Shown here in pieces: positions 26,109 to 35,492 of a stretch of 64,000 nt of DNA. Origin of the DNA: Polaribacter glomeratus. Its GTDB lineage: Bacteria > Bacteroidota > Bacteroidia > Flavobacteriales > Flavobacteriaceae. The notes under the pieces were generated by a model that was not told the DNA's origin, made no database searches, and worked only from the letters and a program-made list of their open reading frames with translations. Numbering within the stretch: the stretch's first letter is position 1; each line of letters opens with the position of its first letter. The stretch spans positions 2,254,290 to 2,318,289 of the forward strand of contig NZ_MSCM01000001.1 of NCBI RefSeq assembly GCF_002954665.1. Reading direction: 5' to 3'. The position numbers and the translations under genes are program-made.

Positions 26109-27065
26109 ATGAATCAGACACTTTTATCCTCTCCTTTGCAAGGTTTTACAGACCATAAGTTTAGAAATGCTTTTAATCATTTCTTTGGTGGAATTGACAC
26201 TTTTTACGCACCCTACATTAGACTAAACGGAAAACTTGTTATTAAAAACTCGTATCAAAGAGATATTCTTCCAGAAAACAATACCACGCTAACGGTGATT
26301 CCGCAAATCATGACCAATGATGCTGATGAGTTTTTATTCGTTACCAAATATGTACAGGAATTAGGGTATAAAGAATTAAACTGGAATTTAGGTTGCCCTT
26401 ATCCAATGGTTACTAAACAAGGAATGGGTTCTGGATTAATTAGCGATTTTGAAAAAATAAATAGTATTCTTCACAAAGTTCATAACGAATCAGACATCAT
26501 CGTTTCTATGAAAATGAGAATGGGATATGATACTCCAGAAGAAATTTTAGACGTTTTACCTATTTTAGACACCTATCCTTTAAAAAATATTGCCATTCAC
26601 GCAAGAATAGGAAAACAATTGTACAAAGGCGGAACAAATTTAGAAGCTTTTCAAAAGTGTTTGGATAATAGTAAGCATAAAATGTATTATAACGGCGATA
26701 TTACGTCTGTTGCTGCTTACAAAAAACTTAAAAACCGTTTTCCTTCTATAGATCATTGGATGATTGGTAGAGGTTTAATTGCAGATCCTTTTTTACCTGG
26801 CATGATTAAAGCGGATACAACAGAATATCCTAAAAATAGGTTTGATGTTTTTAGCGAATTTCACGATCGTATTTTTCAAGAATATGATGCTGCTCTTTCT
26901 GGACCAACACCCATAAAAATGAAAATGCTAGGCTTTTGGGAATACTTTTCTCAGAGTTTTGATAATCCGCAGAAAACCTTTAAAAAGATTAAAAAAGCAA
27001 GTAATGCTAAGAATTATGCAAAAGCTGTTGATGAAATTTTTAAGGAAGCACGAAGCTATTCATAA
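26109..27065 (+). CDS. tRNA-dihydrouridine synthase
   Basis: The 318-residue flavoenzyme reduces uridines to dihydrouridine in tRNA D-loops. The start SPLQGFTDHKFRNAF matches the Dus APMxGxTD region, and the catalytic cysteine is Cys96 in NWNLGCPYPMVTKQGMGSG. KMRMGYD and IHARIGKQLYKG (FMN and tRNA binding) and GRGLIADPF follow in the usual order. Which uridine it modifies cannot be told from sequence. Confidence 0.93.
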   Translation: MNQTLLSSPLQGFTDHKFRNAFNHFFGGIDTFYAPYIRLNGKLVIKNSYQRDILPENNTTLTVIPQIMTNDADEFLFVTKYVQELGYKELNWNLGCPYPMVTKQGMGSGLISDFEKINSILHKVHNESDIIVSMKMRMGYDTPEEILDVLPILDTYPLKNIAIHARIGKQLYKGGTNLEAFQKCLDNSKHKMYYNGDITSVAAYKKLKNRFPSIDHWMIGRGLIADPFLPGMIKADTTEYPKNRFDVFSEFHDRIFQEYDAALSGPTPIKMKMLGFWEYFSQSFDNPQKTFKKIKKASNAKNYAKAVDEIFKEARSYS

Positions 27066-27214
27066 ATCTTGAAATCATATTTTTTCAAAGTAATTTGGTT
27101 TGTTTCTAAATCTAAAAAACGCTAAATCTGTTAGTGTCTGATATAATAAACTTCTGCTGAATTTATTTCAGTATTAAAACTCGCCATATCAATCGAGATA
27201 AAAAAACCTCAATC

Positions 27215-28192
27215 TCACTTTAACTTAAACTCCATAAAAACAGGTAAATGATCTGAAGCTTGTCCGAATTCATTTAACACTTTTCCAGATACATATTCAA
27301 TAGAATTTTTTGTGTAGAATATATAATCTATTCTTTCGTAAGGATCTTTAGAATCGAATGTTTTTTCTAAATTTTGAAGATCAAAAGCTGCATTTCCAAT
27401 TTCATTATTCATAAACACTTTTTGAATAACTGCAGTTTGATCTATTGCACTAGAATTAAAATCGCCTAATAAAATAGTAGGATAGGCATCTTTATATTGA
27501 TTAAATATTTTTAAAACTTCTGCTAATTGCTGCTCTCGTGTAGGTATATCAAAAGCCTCTAAGTGGGCATTTATCAGCACAACTTCTTTAGTATTTAAAA
27601 CAACTTTTACTACTTGTGCTAAACGTTCTAAATAAAAAACATTTCTGTAATAAGGTTCATCTGCAACTCTTGATAAAACAATTCTTTGGTGCTCTTTTAA
27701 AGGATATTTACTAATAATAGATTGGCCAGATACAACTTTACCAAATTGCATACTTATTGGCCAATAAGGAAAAGGTAAATAACGCTCATCCCAATTAATA
27801 GTTTGAGCTCTGTAGCCATATCCTAATTTTGCAATTTCTTCTTGCTGATTTATAAAATAACTTCTAGAAGCGCTATAATCAATTTCTTGAAACGCAATAA
27901 TATCTGGGTTTATCTTTTTAGTTTCCGCTAAGACGATAGCCATATTGTCAATAAACAATTGTTTAGATTTTGCTACAGGAAGGTTATTTGTCATTCCGCT
28001 TAAATAGCCAATATTATAGGTTACAATGCTAAAAACGGAATCCTTTGCAGGTGTTTCCATACTATCTGTTTCTAGTATATTTGCATATTCACCTTCATCT
28101 AAAGTTGATGAAGATGCCCAAAAAAAGAAAACTACAAAGGCGATAACCAACAATAGTAGAAAGCGGAACAAGTATTTTAAGAAACGTTTCAT
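27215..28192 (-). CDS. Endonuclease/exonuclease/phosphatase family protein
   Basis: The 325-residue protein has an N-terminal membrane anchor (residues about 6-26) and an EEP domain: FSIVTYNIGY, FQEIDYS (metal-binding Glu), LGDFNSS (Asp, Asn) and ASDHLPVFME (catalytic Asp-His) at the C-terminus. Family members cleave phosphodiester or phosphomonoester bonds in nucleic acids, lipids or sugar phosphates; the anchor points to a substrate outside the cytosol. Its ATG overlaps the stop of the MscS gene by four bases, so the two are translationally coupled. Confidence 0.88.
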   Translation of the reverse strand: MKRFLKYLFRFLLLLVIAFVVFFFWASSSTLDEGEYANILETDSMETPAKDSVFSIVTYNIGYLSGMTNNLPVAKSKQLFIDNMAIVLAETKKINPDIIAFQEIDYSASRSYFINQQEEIAKLGYGYRAQTINWDERYLPFPYWPISMQFGKVVSGQSIISKYPLKEHQRIVLSRVADEPYYRNVFYLERLAQVVKVVLNTKEVVLINAHLEAFDIPTREQQLAEVLKIFNQYKDAYPTILLGDFNSSAIDQTAVIQKVFMNNEIGNAAFDLQNLEKTFDSKDPYERIDYIFYTKNSIEYVSGKVLNEFGQASDHLPVFMEFKLK

Positions 28193-29844
28193 AGGTTTTC
28201 AATTATATCTTCTACAGGATTTTCTGCTTTAAAATCTTCGACAGATTTTAAGATTACAGCATCAATTCTTTCCTGATTCGTATTATACTTTAAATCTAGT
28301 GATTTTTTCTCAGGAAATTGCTCAATTGTAACAGTAGTTGATGGAAAAGCAAATTCTACTCCTAAACCTTTTGCTAACTTAATGATAGCCATGTGCAATC
28401 TATGTTTAGATGATTGCTCATTTCCCCAGGCTAAGCTTTTAAAATATACATTCACTAAAATTAATAAAGCAGAATCGCCAAAACCAGCAAATTCTACGTT
28501 GTAAGAATCAGGTTCCGATCTTGTATCTGGGTGTAAAATTATAATTTCTCTAACACCAGTTACAAAGGCTTGAATTAATTCTGGAGGTGTGTCATAGCGA
28601 ACTCCTAAATTTGTTTGATACCTTCTATACAAACGCAAACCTTTGTTATTAATAACAATTTCTGATAATTTACTATTTGGTATTTGATATATAGAAGTAT
28701 CTGCAGCACGCACTATGGTAGATCTAAAACCTACTTGCTCTACAGTACCTACAACTTCGCCAGCTTCAATCCAATCATCAATATGAAAAGGTTTGTCTAA
28801 GAAGATCATAATGGTACCAATTAAGTTTTTAACAGTGTCTTGAGATGCTAAAGCAAAAGCCAAGCCACCAATAGTTGCTCCTGCTAGTAATGTTGTTGTG
28901 TCTACACCAAACAATCTTAGAACTTTAAATAACCCAAAAACAAGTACCAATCCTTTTAAAAAATTATTTAGGATAGGCACTAATTGATCGTCTAATCTAT
29001 TATCTGTTCTTTCTGTAAATTCTGCATAAATACGCATTACAACTTTTACCAACTTTAACATTACGTAAATCCAAAAAACAGTTCCAGCAATATTTAACCC
29101 TAGAAAAACCCATGTATTTATAGCTAAAGGGAATTGTAATGATGGAAAAAACTTATTTATAAATGATAAAGAAATTAATAAACTAATTGGATGTGCTAAT
29201 TTTTTAAGCACCTTATCTAGCTCTAGATCAGAAGTTCTATGCGTAATTTGGTGTTGTATTTTTCTTAAAATAAAAAAAGCTATTTTCTTTATCAGAAGAA
29301 AAATAACCAAAACAGCAACTAATAATAACAGTAAACCTATAGCTTGCCAAAGTTCTATACCAAGTATTTTTTTGTGACCAGAAACCGGAATAACTTCTTG
29401 TAATTGATCTACATACCACGGAAAAACATCTTTATAAATTTGATCAATACGTGCAACTGTTTCAGCAGAAAAATACCAACTACCCTCCGTTTTTTCAACA
29501 TAAATATTTGGCATTCTCTCAGGAAATAATATGTACTTATTAAAAGTAGTATACCCAATTGAATCTTTATAATTAGGATTCGTGGGTATTTTATTAAAAT
29601 CTATCGATAGGCCTTTACCATCTAAAACCTTTTTAATTTTTAAGACTTTTTCTATAGCTTTTTTTTCTGATAAACCTAAAATTGTGGCTGCAGCCTTTTT
29701 GGGCTCATAAGAATCGTTCTGTAAAAAATAAAAGTGTGTATAAATGGTTGCATGTGGATTGCTTAAATCTACTTCTACGGTTTCTTGTGCATTTGAATAA
29801 AGTGTAATAAAGAAAAATAATAAAATGAATCCTTTTATTTTCAT
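28189..29844 (-). CDS. Mechanosensitive ion channel of the MscS family
   Basis: From the ATG at 29844 the protein has 551 residues with a signal peptide (MKIKGFILLFFFITLYSNAQ), a periplasmic domain (about 20-165), several membrane helices (about 165-315) and the MscS core with the glycine/alanine-rich pore helix (LAGATIGGLAFALASQDT). Cytosolic beta and alpha/beta domains follow (DKPFHIDDWIEAGEVVGTVE). It opens under membrane tension to release solutes. A longer frame starts at 29883, but a -7 box at 29865-29872 would lie inside it, which favours 29844. The EEP gene overlaps its 3' end. Confidence 0.92.
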   Translation of the reverse strand: MKIKGFILLFFFITLYSNAQETVEVDLSNPHATIYTHFYFLQNDSYEPKKAAATILGLSEKKAIEKVLKIKKVLDGKGLSIDFNKIPTNPNYKDSIGYTTFNKYILFPERMPNIYVEKTEGSWYFSAETVARIDQIYKDVFPWYVDQLQEVIPVSGHKKILGIELWQAIGLLLLLVAVLVIFLLIKKIAFFILRKIQHQITHRTSDLELDKVLKKLAHPISLLISLSFINKFFPSLQFPLAINTWVFLGLNIAGTVFWIYVMLKLVKVVMRIYAEFTERTDNRLDDQLVPILNNFLKGLVLVFGLFKVLRLFGVDTTTLLAGATIGGLAFALASQDTVKNLIGTIMIFLDKPFHIDDWIEAGEVVGTVEQVGFRSTIVRAADTSIYQIPNSKLSEIVINNKGLRLYRRYQTNLGVRYDTPPELIQAFVTGVREIIILHPDTRSEPDSYNVEFAGFGDSALLILVNVYFKSLAWGNEQSSKHRLHMAIIKLAKGLGVEFAFPSTTVTIEQFPEKKSLDLKYNTNQERIDAVILKSVEDFKAENPVEDIIENL

Positions 29845-29864
29845 AAATTGTAAAAATTTTATTG

Positions 29865-29872
29865 CAAATTTA
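29865..29872 (-). promoter_or_regulatory. Promoter -7 box of the mscS-EEP operon
   Basis: TAAATTTG on the minus strand matches TAnnTTTG about 20 bases before the ATG at 29844. It lies within the longer possible coding frame and so decides for the shorter start. Confidence 0.5.
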
Positions 29873-29932
29873 AACCTTTTCATTTTCTATCTATCTAAGA
29901 TCAACAATTAAAAAAAAAACAATGTATATATT

Positions 29933-30322
29933 ATGAGAAAATTGGTAACTCTATTAGTTTTAATATTCGCTTTTACTTTAACCACGAAAGCTCAAAAAAA
30001 AGCAGAAAAAATATTGTCAAAAATGACAACAGATTTGAACCTTACAATTGCTCAACAAAATGAGATTAGACCTTTATTAGAAGCTCAAATTATTGATAAA
30101 AAAATGATGGATGACAAGAAAAAAGAGCAGAATAAATCTGGAAAAAAACCATCAAAAGAAGCCCAAAAAAAATTAAAAAAAATTAAAAAAGCTAAAAAAA
30201 CTGCTATGAATGTTAAAATGGCCAGTATTTTAGATAAAGCTCAATTAATAAAATACCATTTACTAAAAGAAGCGATAAAAAAGAAAAAAGAAATGGATTC
30301 TAAAAAGAAGAAAGACAATTAA
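29933..30322 (+). CDS. Small lysine-rich exported protein, Spy/CpxP-like
   Basis: The 129-residue protein has a signal peptide (cleavage after TKAQ, residue 20). The mature part is predicted all-helical, very rich in lysine, with a LNLTIAQQNEIRPLLEAQ segment resembling the LTxxQ repeats of Spy/CpxP proteins. A similar gene follows at 30499, and the two look like diverged paralogues. Periplasmic chaperone or stress function is inferred from this resemblance only. It is divergent from mscS and has its own terminator. Confidence 0.7.
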   Translation: MRKLVTLLVLIFAFTLTTKAQKKAEKILSKMTTDLNLTIAQQNEIRPLLEAQIIDKKMMDDKKKEQNKSGKKPSKEAQKKLKKIKKAKKTAMNVKMASILDKAQLIKYHLLKEAIKKKKEMDSKKKKDN

Positions 30323-30354
30323 TAAAAAATAAAATTAATAGCTTCATTTATTTA

Positions 30355-30389
30355 AAAACTCGAGTTCTAAATTGAATTCGAGTTTTTTA
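30355..30389 (+). terminator. Terminator of the first Spy-like gene
   Basis: AAAACTCGAGTTC pairs with GAATTCGAGTTTT around TAAATT with one internal mismatch, followed by T. Confidence 0.85.
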
Positions 30390-30498
30390 TTGTTTAATTT
30401 TTAAAGTTAAAAATATGTTAATCAGAACACTAAATTAAACCTTTTTACTTTTTGTAGGTCAAAGAGGTGCACATAAAAACAATTAAATATTTTATATC

Positions 30499-30945
30499 AT
30501 GAAAAAATTAGCAAGCATTTTAGCTTTAGTATTCGCTTTTACTGTAGCCGTTCAAGCACAAAAAAAAGAAAGAGAAAATGAAAAAAGTCCAAGATTATCT
30601 GTTGAACAACATACCGATTTAGCTGTTAAAAAAATGACTCTTGGTCTAGATTTAACGAATAAACAACAAGACCAAATTAAACCGTTAATGAATGCGCAAG
30701 CGGCAGAAAAAAAAGCAGCTATGCAGAGCAGAAAGGAAAATAAAAAACCTACTGCAGATGAAATTTATGCAATGAGAAGTGCACAATTAGACAATCAAAT
30801 TGCTTTTAAAAACAGCATGAAAAACATCTTAAATAAAGAACAATTTGAGAAGTTTGAGCAGATGAAAAAAGAAAGAAAAGGAAATGAACGAAGAATGATG
30901 ATGAGAAAAAAACAGGCTGAAAAAAGCAAAAATGAAAGACGCTAA
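30499..30945 (+). CDS. Spy/CpxP-like small exported protein
   Basis: A 148-residue protein with a signal peptide (cleavage after VQAQ, residue 21) and a helical, charged mature part. The segment LGLDLTNKQQDQIKPLMNAQ is an LTxxQ-type repeat as in Spy and CpxP, and a second partial repeat is near LNKEQFEKFEQMK. Compared with the gene at 29933 it has an extra amino-terminal extension and a methionine/arginine-rich tail. Role unknown; probably periplasmic protein quality control or envelope stress. Confidence 0.72.
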   Translation: MKKLASILALVFAFTVAVQAQKKERENEKSPRLSVEQHTDLAVKKMTLGLDLTNKQQDQIKPLMNAQAAEKKAAMQSRKENKKPTADEIYAMRSAQLDNQIAFKNSMKNILNKEQFEKFEQMKKERKGNERRMMMRKKQAEKSKNERR

Positions 30946-30982
30946 AAAAGTTAATAATTAGTTTGGTTGATTAACTTTAAAT

Positions 30983-31015
30983 AAAACCCGACTTCTTAAT
31001 TGAAATCGGGTTTTT
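30983..31015 (+). terminator. Terminator of the second Spy-like gene
   Basis: AAAACCCGACTTC pairs with GAAATCGGGTTTT around TTAATT, followed by T, 38 bases after the stop. Confidence 0.88.
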
Positions 31016-31084
31016 GATGTTTTCTAAATTTTGCGTTAGCGATTGATCCTTTCGACTACTATCAAGCCAGGCTAATTGTTTAAA

Positions 31085-31121
31085 CTCTTTTTTATTTTTT
31101 CAAAAAGAGCGAGTAGTGAAA
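31085..31121. repeat. Interspersed repeat: hairpin followed by AGCGAGTAGTGAAA (copy 1)
   Basis: A hairpin CTCTTTTT/AAAAAGAG is followed by AGCGAGTAGTGAAA (31108-31121). The same 14-mer after a different hairpin occurs at 40132-40145. Both lie just past the 3' ends of minus-strand genes. This looks like a dispersed intergenic repeat family. Confidence 0.55.
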
Positions 31122-31147
31122 TCGCGACCTTGTGTAACGCCCAAAAT

Positions 31148-31663
31148 TTACTCTTTAAACCAACTGGAATATTTTACGTAATTATTGGCAATTCTATCAA
31201 TTTCTCCAGAAATTAATTCTTCTGAAATATCTTTCACTTTTTTAGCTGGCACGCCTGCATAAATGCTACCACTTTCTACTCTTGTGTTTTTTGTTACAAC
31301 TGCGCCAGCTGCAATAATAGAATTTGATTCTATTACGCAATCATCCATAATAATAGAACCCATACCAACTAAAACATTGTCTTGAATTGTGCAACCATGT
31401 ACAATTGCATTATGACCAATAGAAACATTATTACCAATGGTTGTGGGCGATTTTAGATAGGTTGCGTGAATAACTGCGCCATCTTGAATGTTTACTTTAT
31501 TGCCTATTTTAATATAATGAACATCTCCTCTAAGAACGGCGTTAAACCAAATACTGCATTCTTTGCCTAAAGAAACTTCACCAACAATTGTAGCATTTTC
31601 TGCAACATAGCAATCTTCTGGTATTTGTGGGTGTTTACCGTTTACGGCTTTAATAATTGGCAT
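31148..31663 (-). CDS. Gamma-carbonic-anhydrase-like hexapeptide-repeat protein
   Basis: A 171-residue left-handed beta-helix protein of the PaaY/YrdA/CaiE type. Hexapeptide repeats run from about 20 to 140, and the three metal-ligand histidines appear as His66, His84 and His89 in VIHATY and IGHNAIVHG. Members are trimers with zinc or iron between subunits; only some have carbonic anhydrase activity. It ends with a helical tail as usual. It is downstream of the M16 peptidase gene, separated by a terminator. Confidence 0.92.
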   Translation of the reverse strand: MPIIKAVNGKHPQIPEDCYVAENATIVGEVSLGKECSIWFNAVLRGDVHYIKIGNKVNIQDGAVIHATYLKSPTTIGNNVSIGHNAIVHGCTIQDNVLVGMGSIIMDDCVIESNSIIAAGAVVTKNTRVESGSIYAGVPAKKVKDISEELISGEIDRIANNYVKYSSWFKE

Positions 31664-31706
31664 ATTTTATTTTTTATTGATTATTATTTCTGTTAAATTT
31701 TTAGCT

Positions 31707-31740
31707 AAAAAAAGGAGAAGTTAAAACTTCTCCTTTTAAA
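31707..31740 (-). terminator. Terminator of the M16 peptidase gene
   Basis: AAAAGGAGAAGTT (31710-31722) and AACTTCTCCTTTT (31725-31737) form a 13-bp stem. On the minus strand it ends in a T run, 20 bases after the stop codon at 31759. Confidence 0.88.
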
Positions 31741-31758
31741 ATTTATGTGTAAAAAAAC

Positions 31759-34527
31759 TTAATCTATTTTTTTTATTTCTTTGGTATTTATGTCGTTTTT
31801 AAAATCTCCACCATTTATAAAACTCCAATTATCAATTGTTTTAAAGTATTTTTTAATTACTTTATTCACATCTTCAACGGTAAGTTTTTTAACGTTATTT
31901 TCTATATTTTTCTGAAAATTTAAATCTCTGTTATAAAAAATATTATCATTAATAACATTTAACAATTCGTCATCTTTAGCTCTAGAAACATTTTCTGCTT
32001 GCACCCATCCTTTAATAGCTGTATCTAATTCATCTTGTGTAATACCGTCTTTCATAAAAAGTGCTATTTCTTCTTTAAATCCTAATTGAACTTTGGCTGC
32101 ATTTTGTGGTGCATAAATTGCGTAGACCATAATCATAGAATTTTCATTATCTTTATTATTATCTACCGTTACTCTTCCGCCAACTCCATAACTTACACCA
32201 TCTTTTTGACGCAAACGATTTGCAACTCTAGAGCTCAAAAAACCACCTCCAAAAATAGATCCTGCTATTTGTAAAGCTGCAAAATCTTGGCTGTCTTGGC
32301 TCGTTTTAGCTGTTAAAATTCCGAAAGTAAATGCATTTTTTTTGTCTGGTGTATTTATAGATTCATTGGTTCCTTTATTTACAAAAAAGGCATTTGGAAT
32401 TTCTGTAAAAGGTTTCGTAGATTTAAAGTTTTTGAATTCGTTTTGAAAAAATTGCTCTAATTTTGATTCATCTAAATCTCCTATAACAATTAAATTAGCG
32501 CTATTAGAAATACCATAAAAATCCTGATGGTATTTTTTAAGGTCATTAATGGTTAGTGTTTCTATAGATGCAGCGTTTTCTTCTAAAGACTCCAAATACA
32601 AAGGATGTCCTTTTTGATGCTTTTGATTAATTCTTCTAATTTTATTTAAAACTAAATACTGAGGATCATTTTTACTGCTTTCTAAATTTGCTAATTCTTC
32701 TGCTTTTAATTTATCAAATTCTTCTTTGTTAAATGACGGGTTTTTAAGCATATCTGTCATTAACGCTAAGGTTGCCATTAAATTTTCTTCGGTAGAGCTA
32801 ACATCTACGGATGTTCTGCCGTTGCCGCCTCTAAAGTTTATAGTAGATTTTAGCGCACTTAATTCATCTTCTATATTTTGTCTGGTTTTTGTAGTAGTTC
32901 CTTTATTTAGCATTCTTGCTGTATAACTATCACTTAGACCTAAATTAGACAATTGCGTTACATTTCCGTTTCTAAATGTAAAGTTTAACGTAACCGTGTT
33001 ACCTCTATTATTCTTTTTGATAAAACCATATTTTATGTTGGTTCCTGCAAGTGTTCCAAGATCTAGTCTTTTAGAAATACTATCAAAAGAAACATCAAAA
33101 GCCTCGCCTTCTCCTAAGGATTTTTTTCCTTTATAGTTGGTTACTAATTCGTTTAAATTTTCTGTGTGCGGAATTCCGATTCTTACAGGGTTGGTTGTTG
33201 GTATAAACTTACCAACTGTTCTGTTCGATTTGATAAAGTATTTTTTAATAGCAGCATTTACCTGCTCTAAAGTTGTTGCTTCAATTCGGTCTCTTGTTAT
33301 ATATGATAATCTCCAATCGCCAGCACCAATAAACTCGCTCATATAGGTTCCTAAATAAGCAGAATTTCTATTAATTTGATCTATGTCTTTTAGTAGATTT
33401 CCTTTTGCTCTTTCTAGTTCTTCCGCTGTAATTGGTTTTGAAGAAAAGTTGTCTAAACTAAATAACAACGTATTTTCAGCCTCATCCAAAGATTTCGTAG
33501 AAGGTACATCTACATTGATGTATAAAAATCCTGGTTCTTTTGTAAACGGAGAAAATGACCATAAACTTGAAGCTTTTTTGCCTTCAACCAATTCTTTATA
33601 TAATCTACCAGAAGGTTCGTCTGTTAAAATATTTTCTGCAATAGAAACAGCCGCATAGTCTAAAGCAGAACCTGCAGGCGTATGATACATTGCTGAAACT
33701 ATTTGTAAATCACCTACTCTACTTACACTAACGCGCTTTTCGCCGTCTTGCTCTGGCTCAATAGTTGGCACATCCACCAAAGGTGTTGTTGGATTTTTAA
33801 TTGCACCAAACTTTTTATTGATAAGTGCTAACGTTTTTTCTGAATCAAATTTACCAGTAACCATTAAAACCGCGTTATCTGGTCTGTAATATTTTTTGTA
33901 AAATGCTTTTAAATTTTCGATAGGTACTCGTTCTATATCCGATTTATTTCCGATTGTGGTATTACCGTAATTATGCCATAAATATGCCGTGCTAATTACA
34001 CCATCCATTAAAACATTTGAAGGAGAATTTTCTCCTGATTCAAATTCGTTTCTTACTACAGAAAACTCAGATTCTAAGTCTTTTTTTGCTATATAAGAAT
34101 TAACCATTCTATCTGATTCTAGATCTAAAGCCCAATCTAAATTTTCATCTGTAGCATTAAATGTTTCAAAATAATTAGTTCTATCGTACCAAGTTGTACC
34201 GTTTGGCCTTGCACCATGTGATGTTAATTCTTCTGGAATATTTGGGTGATTAGGTGTGCCCTTAAATACCAAATGTTCTAATAAATGTGCCATTCCTTTT
34301 TCACCGTAACCTTCATGTCTAGAACCAACTCTATAAGTAATGTTAACGGTGATAGTTTGTGACGATTTATCTTGAAATAAGAGTACTTTTAATCCGTTAT
34401 CAAGTCTATATTCATCAATTCCTTCAACGGAAGCCGTTTTGGTTTGTGCATTTAAAGTGAATGCAACAAAAGAAAACATAAGTGCAAAAAGATAGCAACT
34501 ACGTTGTAAATTCAGTTTTTTCATCAT
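31759..34527 (-). CDS. M16 family zinc peptidase (insulinase/pitrilysin type)
   Basis: The 922-residue protein has a signal peptide (cleavage after LNAQ, residue 28). The inverted zinc motif HLLEH is at 81-85 in the first half, and the protein has the two-fold (active plus inactive) repeat of M16 peptidases, about 30-460 and 490-900; the second half lacks HxxEH. Such periplasmic peptidases degrade short or unfolded peptides. ATG codons at 34527 and 34524 are equally possible. No close partner gene is apparent. Confidence 0.92.
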   Translation of the reverse strand: MMKKLNLQRSCYLFALMFSFVAFTLNAQTKTASVEGIDEYRLDNGLKVLLFQDKSSQTITVNITYRVGSRHEGYGEKGMAHLLEHLVFKGTPNHPNIPEELTSHGARPNGTTWYDRTNYFETFNATDENLDWALDLESDRMVNSYIAKKDLESEFSVVRNEFESGENSPSNVLMDGVISTAYLWHNYGNTTIGNKSDIERVPIENLKAFYKKYYRPDNAVLMVTGKFDSEKTLALINKKFGAIKNPTTPLVDVPTIEPEQDGEKRVSVSRVGDLQIVSAMYHTPAGSALDYAAVSIAENILTDEPSGRLYKELVEGKKASSLWSFSPFTKEPGFLYINVDVPSTKSLDEAENTLLFSLDNFSSKPITAEELERAKGNLLKDIDQINRNSAYLGTYMSEFIGAGDWRLSYITRDRIEATTLEQVNAAIKKYFIKSNRTVGKFIPTTNPVRIGIPHTENLNELVTNYKGKKSLGEGEAFDVSFDSISKRLDLGTLAGTNIKYGFIKKNNRGNTVTLNFTFRNGNVTQLSNLGLSDSYTARMLNKGTTTKTRQNIEDELSALKSTINFRGGNGRTSVDVSSTEENLMATLALMTDMLKNPSFNKEEFDKLKAEELANLESSKNDPQYLVLNKIRRINQKHQKGHPLYLESLEENAASIETLTINDLKKYHQDFYGISNSANLIVIGDLDESKLEQFFQNEFKNFKSTKPFTEIPNAFFVNKGTNESINTPDKKNAFTFGILTAKTSQDSQDFAALQIAGSIFGGGFLSSRVANRLRQKDGVSYGVGGRVTVDNNKDNENSMIMVYAIYAPQNAAKVQLGFKEEIALFMKDGITQDELDTAIKGWVQAENVSRAKDDELLNVINDNIFYNRDLNFQKNIENNVKKLTVEDVNKVIKKYFKTIDNWSFINGGDFKNDINTKEIKKID

Positions 34528-34658
34528 ATTAATTTTTTAAGTTTGTATGATAAAGATATAAATTAATTAGGATTATTACAACATAAATAACTGATTACCT
34601 GCATAAATTAAAAGAATATGTAAAATCAACATCTCTAAAAATGAGAGTACTGCATTTT

Positions 34659-35492
34659 TTAATTACTTATAATCAATACTTGGTTTATGGTTAAATCGTT
34701 ACTTTTTAAACCATTCAAATCTTTTAATGCAGTTACTGTGGTGTTAAATTTTCTTGACAAAGAGTATAAAGTATCACCCTTTTGTACAATGTAAGTATTT
34801 ACTTCGTCATTGTTGTTTTCTTCACCTTCTTCAATAGTACTTTCGTAGGTAAAATCGCCTTTTTTAATGCGATCAAATTCATGCAATTGATAATCTTCAA
34901 TAATGGTAATTAATTTTGCAGGATAACGAGGATCTGTTGCGTAGCCGGCTTTTCTTAAGCCGTGCGCCCAGTTTTTATAATCTCTAGTGCCATAAGAAAA
35001 TAAAAAGTGATACCTACTTCTTTGTGTTAAAAAAAGTGAATGATCTTTAAAAGAAGAAGAAACATATTTGTATTTTCTAAAACACTCTCCTTTCTCATCA
35101 TCATCATGATACACTCTTTTACCTTGCCATTCTGTATGACATTTTATCCCGAAATGATTGTTAGATTTAGAAGCCAATACACTTCTTCCTGAACCCGATT
35201 CTAAAACGCCTTGGGCTAAAGTTATACTTGCTGGGATGCTATGTAAATGCATTTCTCTAACCGCAATTGCTGCATATTTTTTAATATATGCTAATGAAAA
35301 ATCATTTAATCTTTTTGTACCTTCTTCTAACTTTTCTATGTGAGCATCTTCATTTACATCAGGTAAATTATTGATTTTAGTTTCTTTCTGTTTATGAACT
35401 ACTCTAACCTTACTTTTAACTGTTTTTCTGCTAGACCCACAATTAGACAGCATAAATAGAAACAAGCAACCAAGTAAAATTTTTAGCTTCAT
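34659..35492 (-). CDS. GH73 glucosaminidase lipoprotein with LysM domain
   Basis: A 277-residue lipoprotein (lipobox LSNC, Cys18). The glucosaminidase domain spans about 65-215, with the likely catalytic Glu98 in GVLESGSG followed by SNNHFGIKC. A single LysM domain closes the protein (VQKGDTLYSLSRKFN to the end), for peptidoglycan binding. It should cut the glycan strands of peptidoglycan from the outer-membrane side. Its start overlaps the stop of the ACC-deaminase-like gene by one base (TAATG). Confidence 0.93.
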   Translation of the reverse strand: MKLKILLGCLFLFMLSNCGSSRKTVKSKVRVVHKQKETKINNLPDVNEDAHIEKLEEGTKRLNDFSLAYIKKYAAIAVREMHLHSIPASITLAQGVLESGSGRSVLASKSNNHFGIKCHTEWQGKRVYHDDDEKGECFRKYKYVSSSFKDHSLFLTQRSRYHFLFSYGTRDYKNWAHGLRKAGYATDPRYPAKLITIIEDYQLHEFDRIKKGDFTYESTIEEGEENNNDEVNTYIVQKGDTLYSLSRKFNTTVTALKDLNGLKSNDLTINQVLIISN

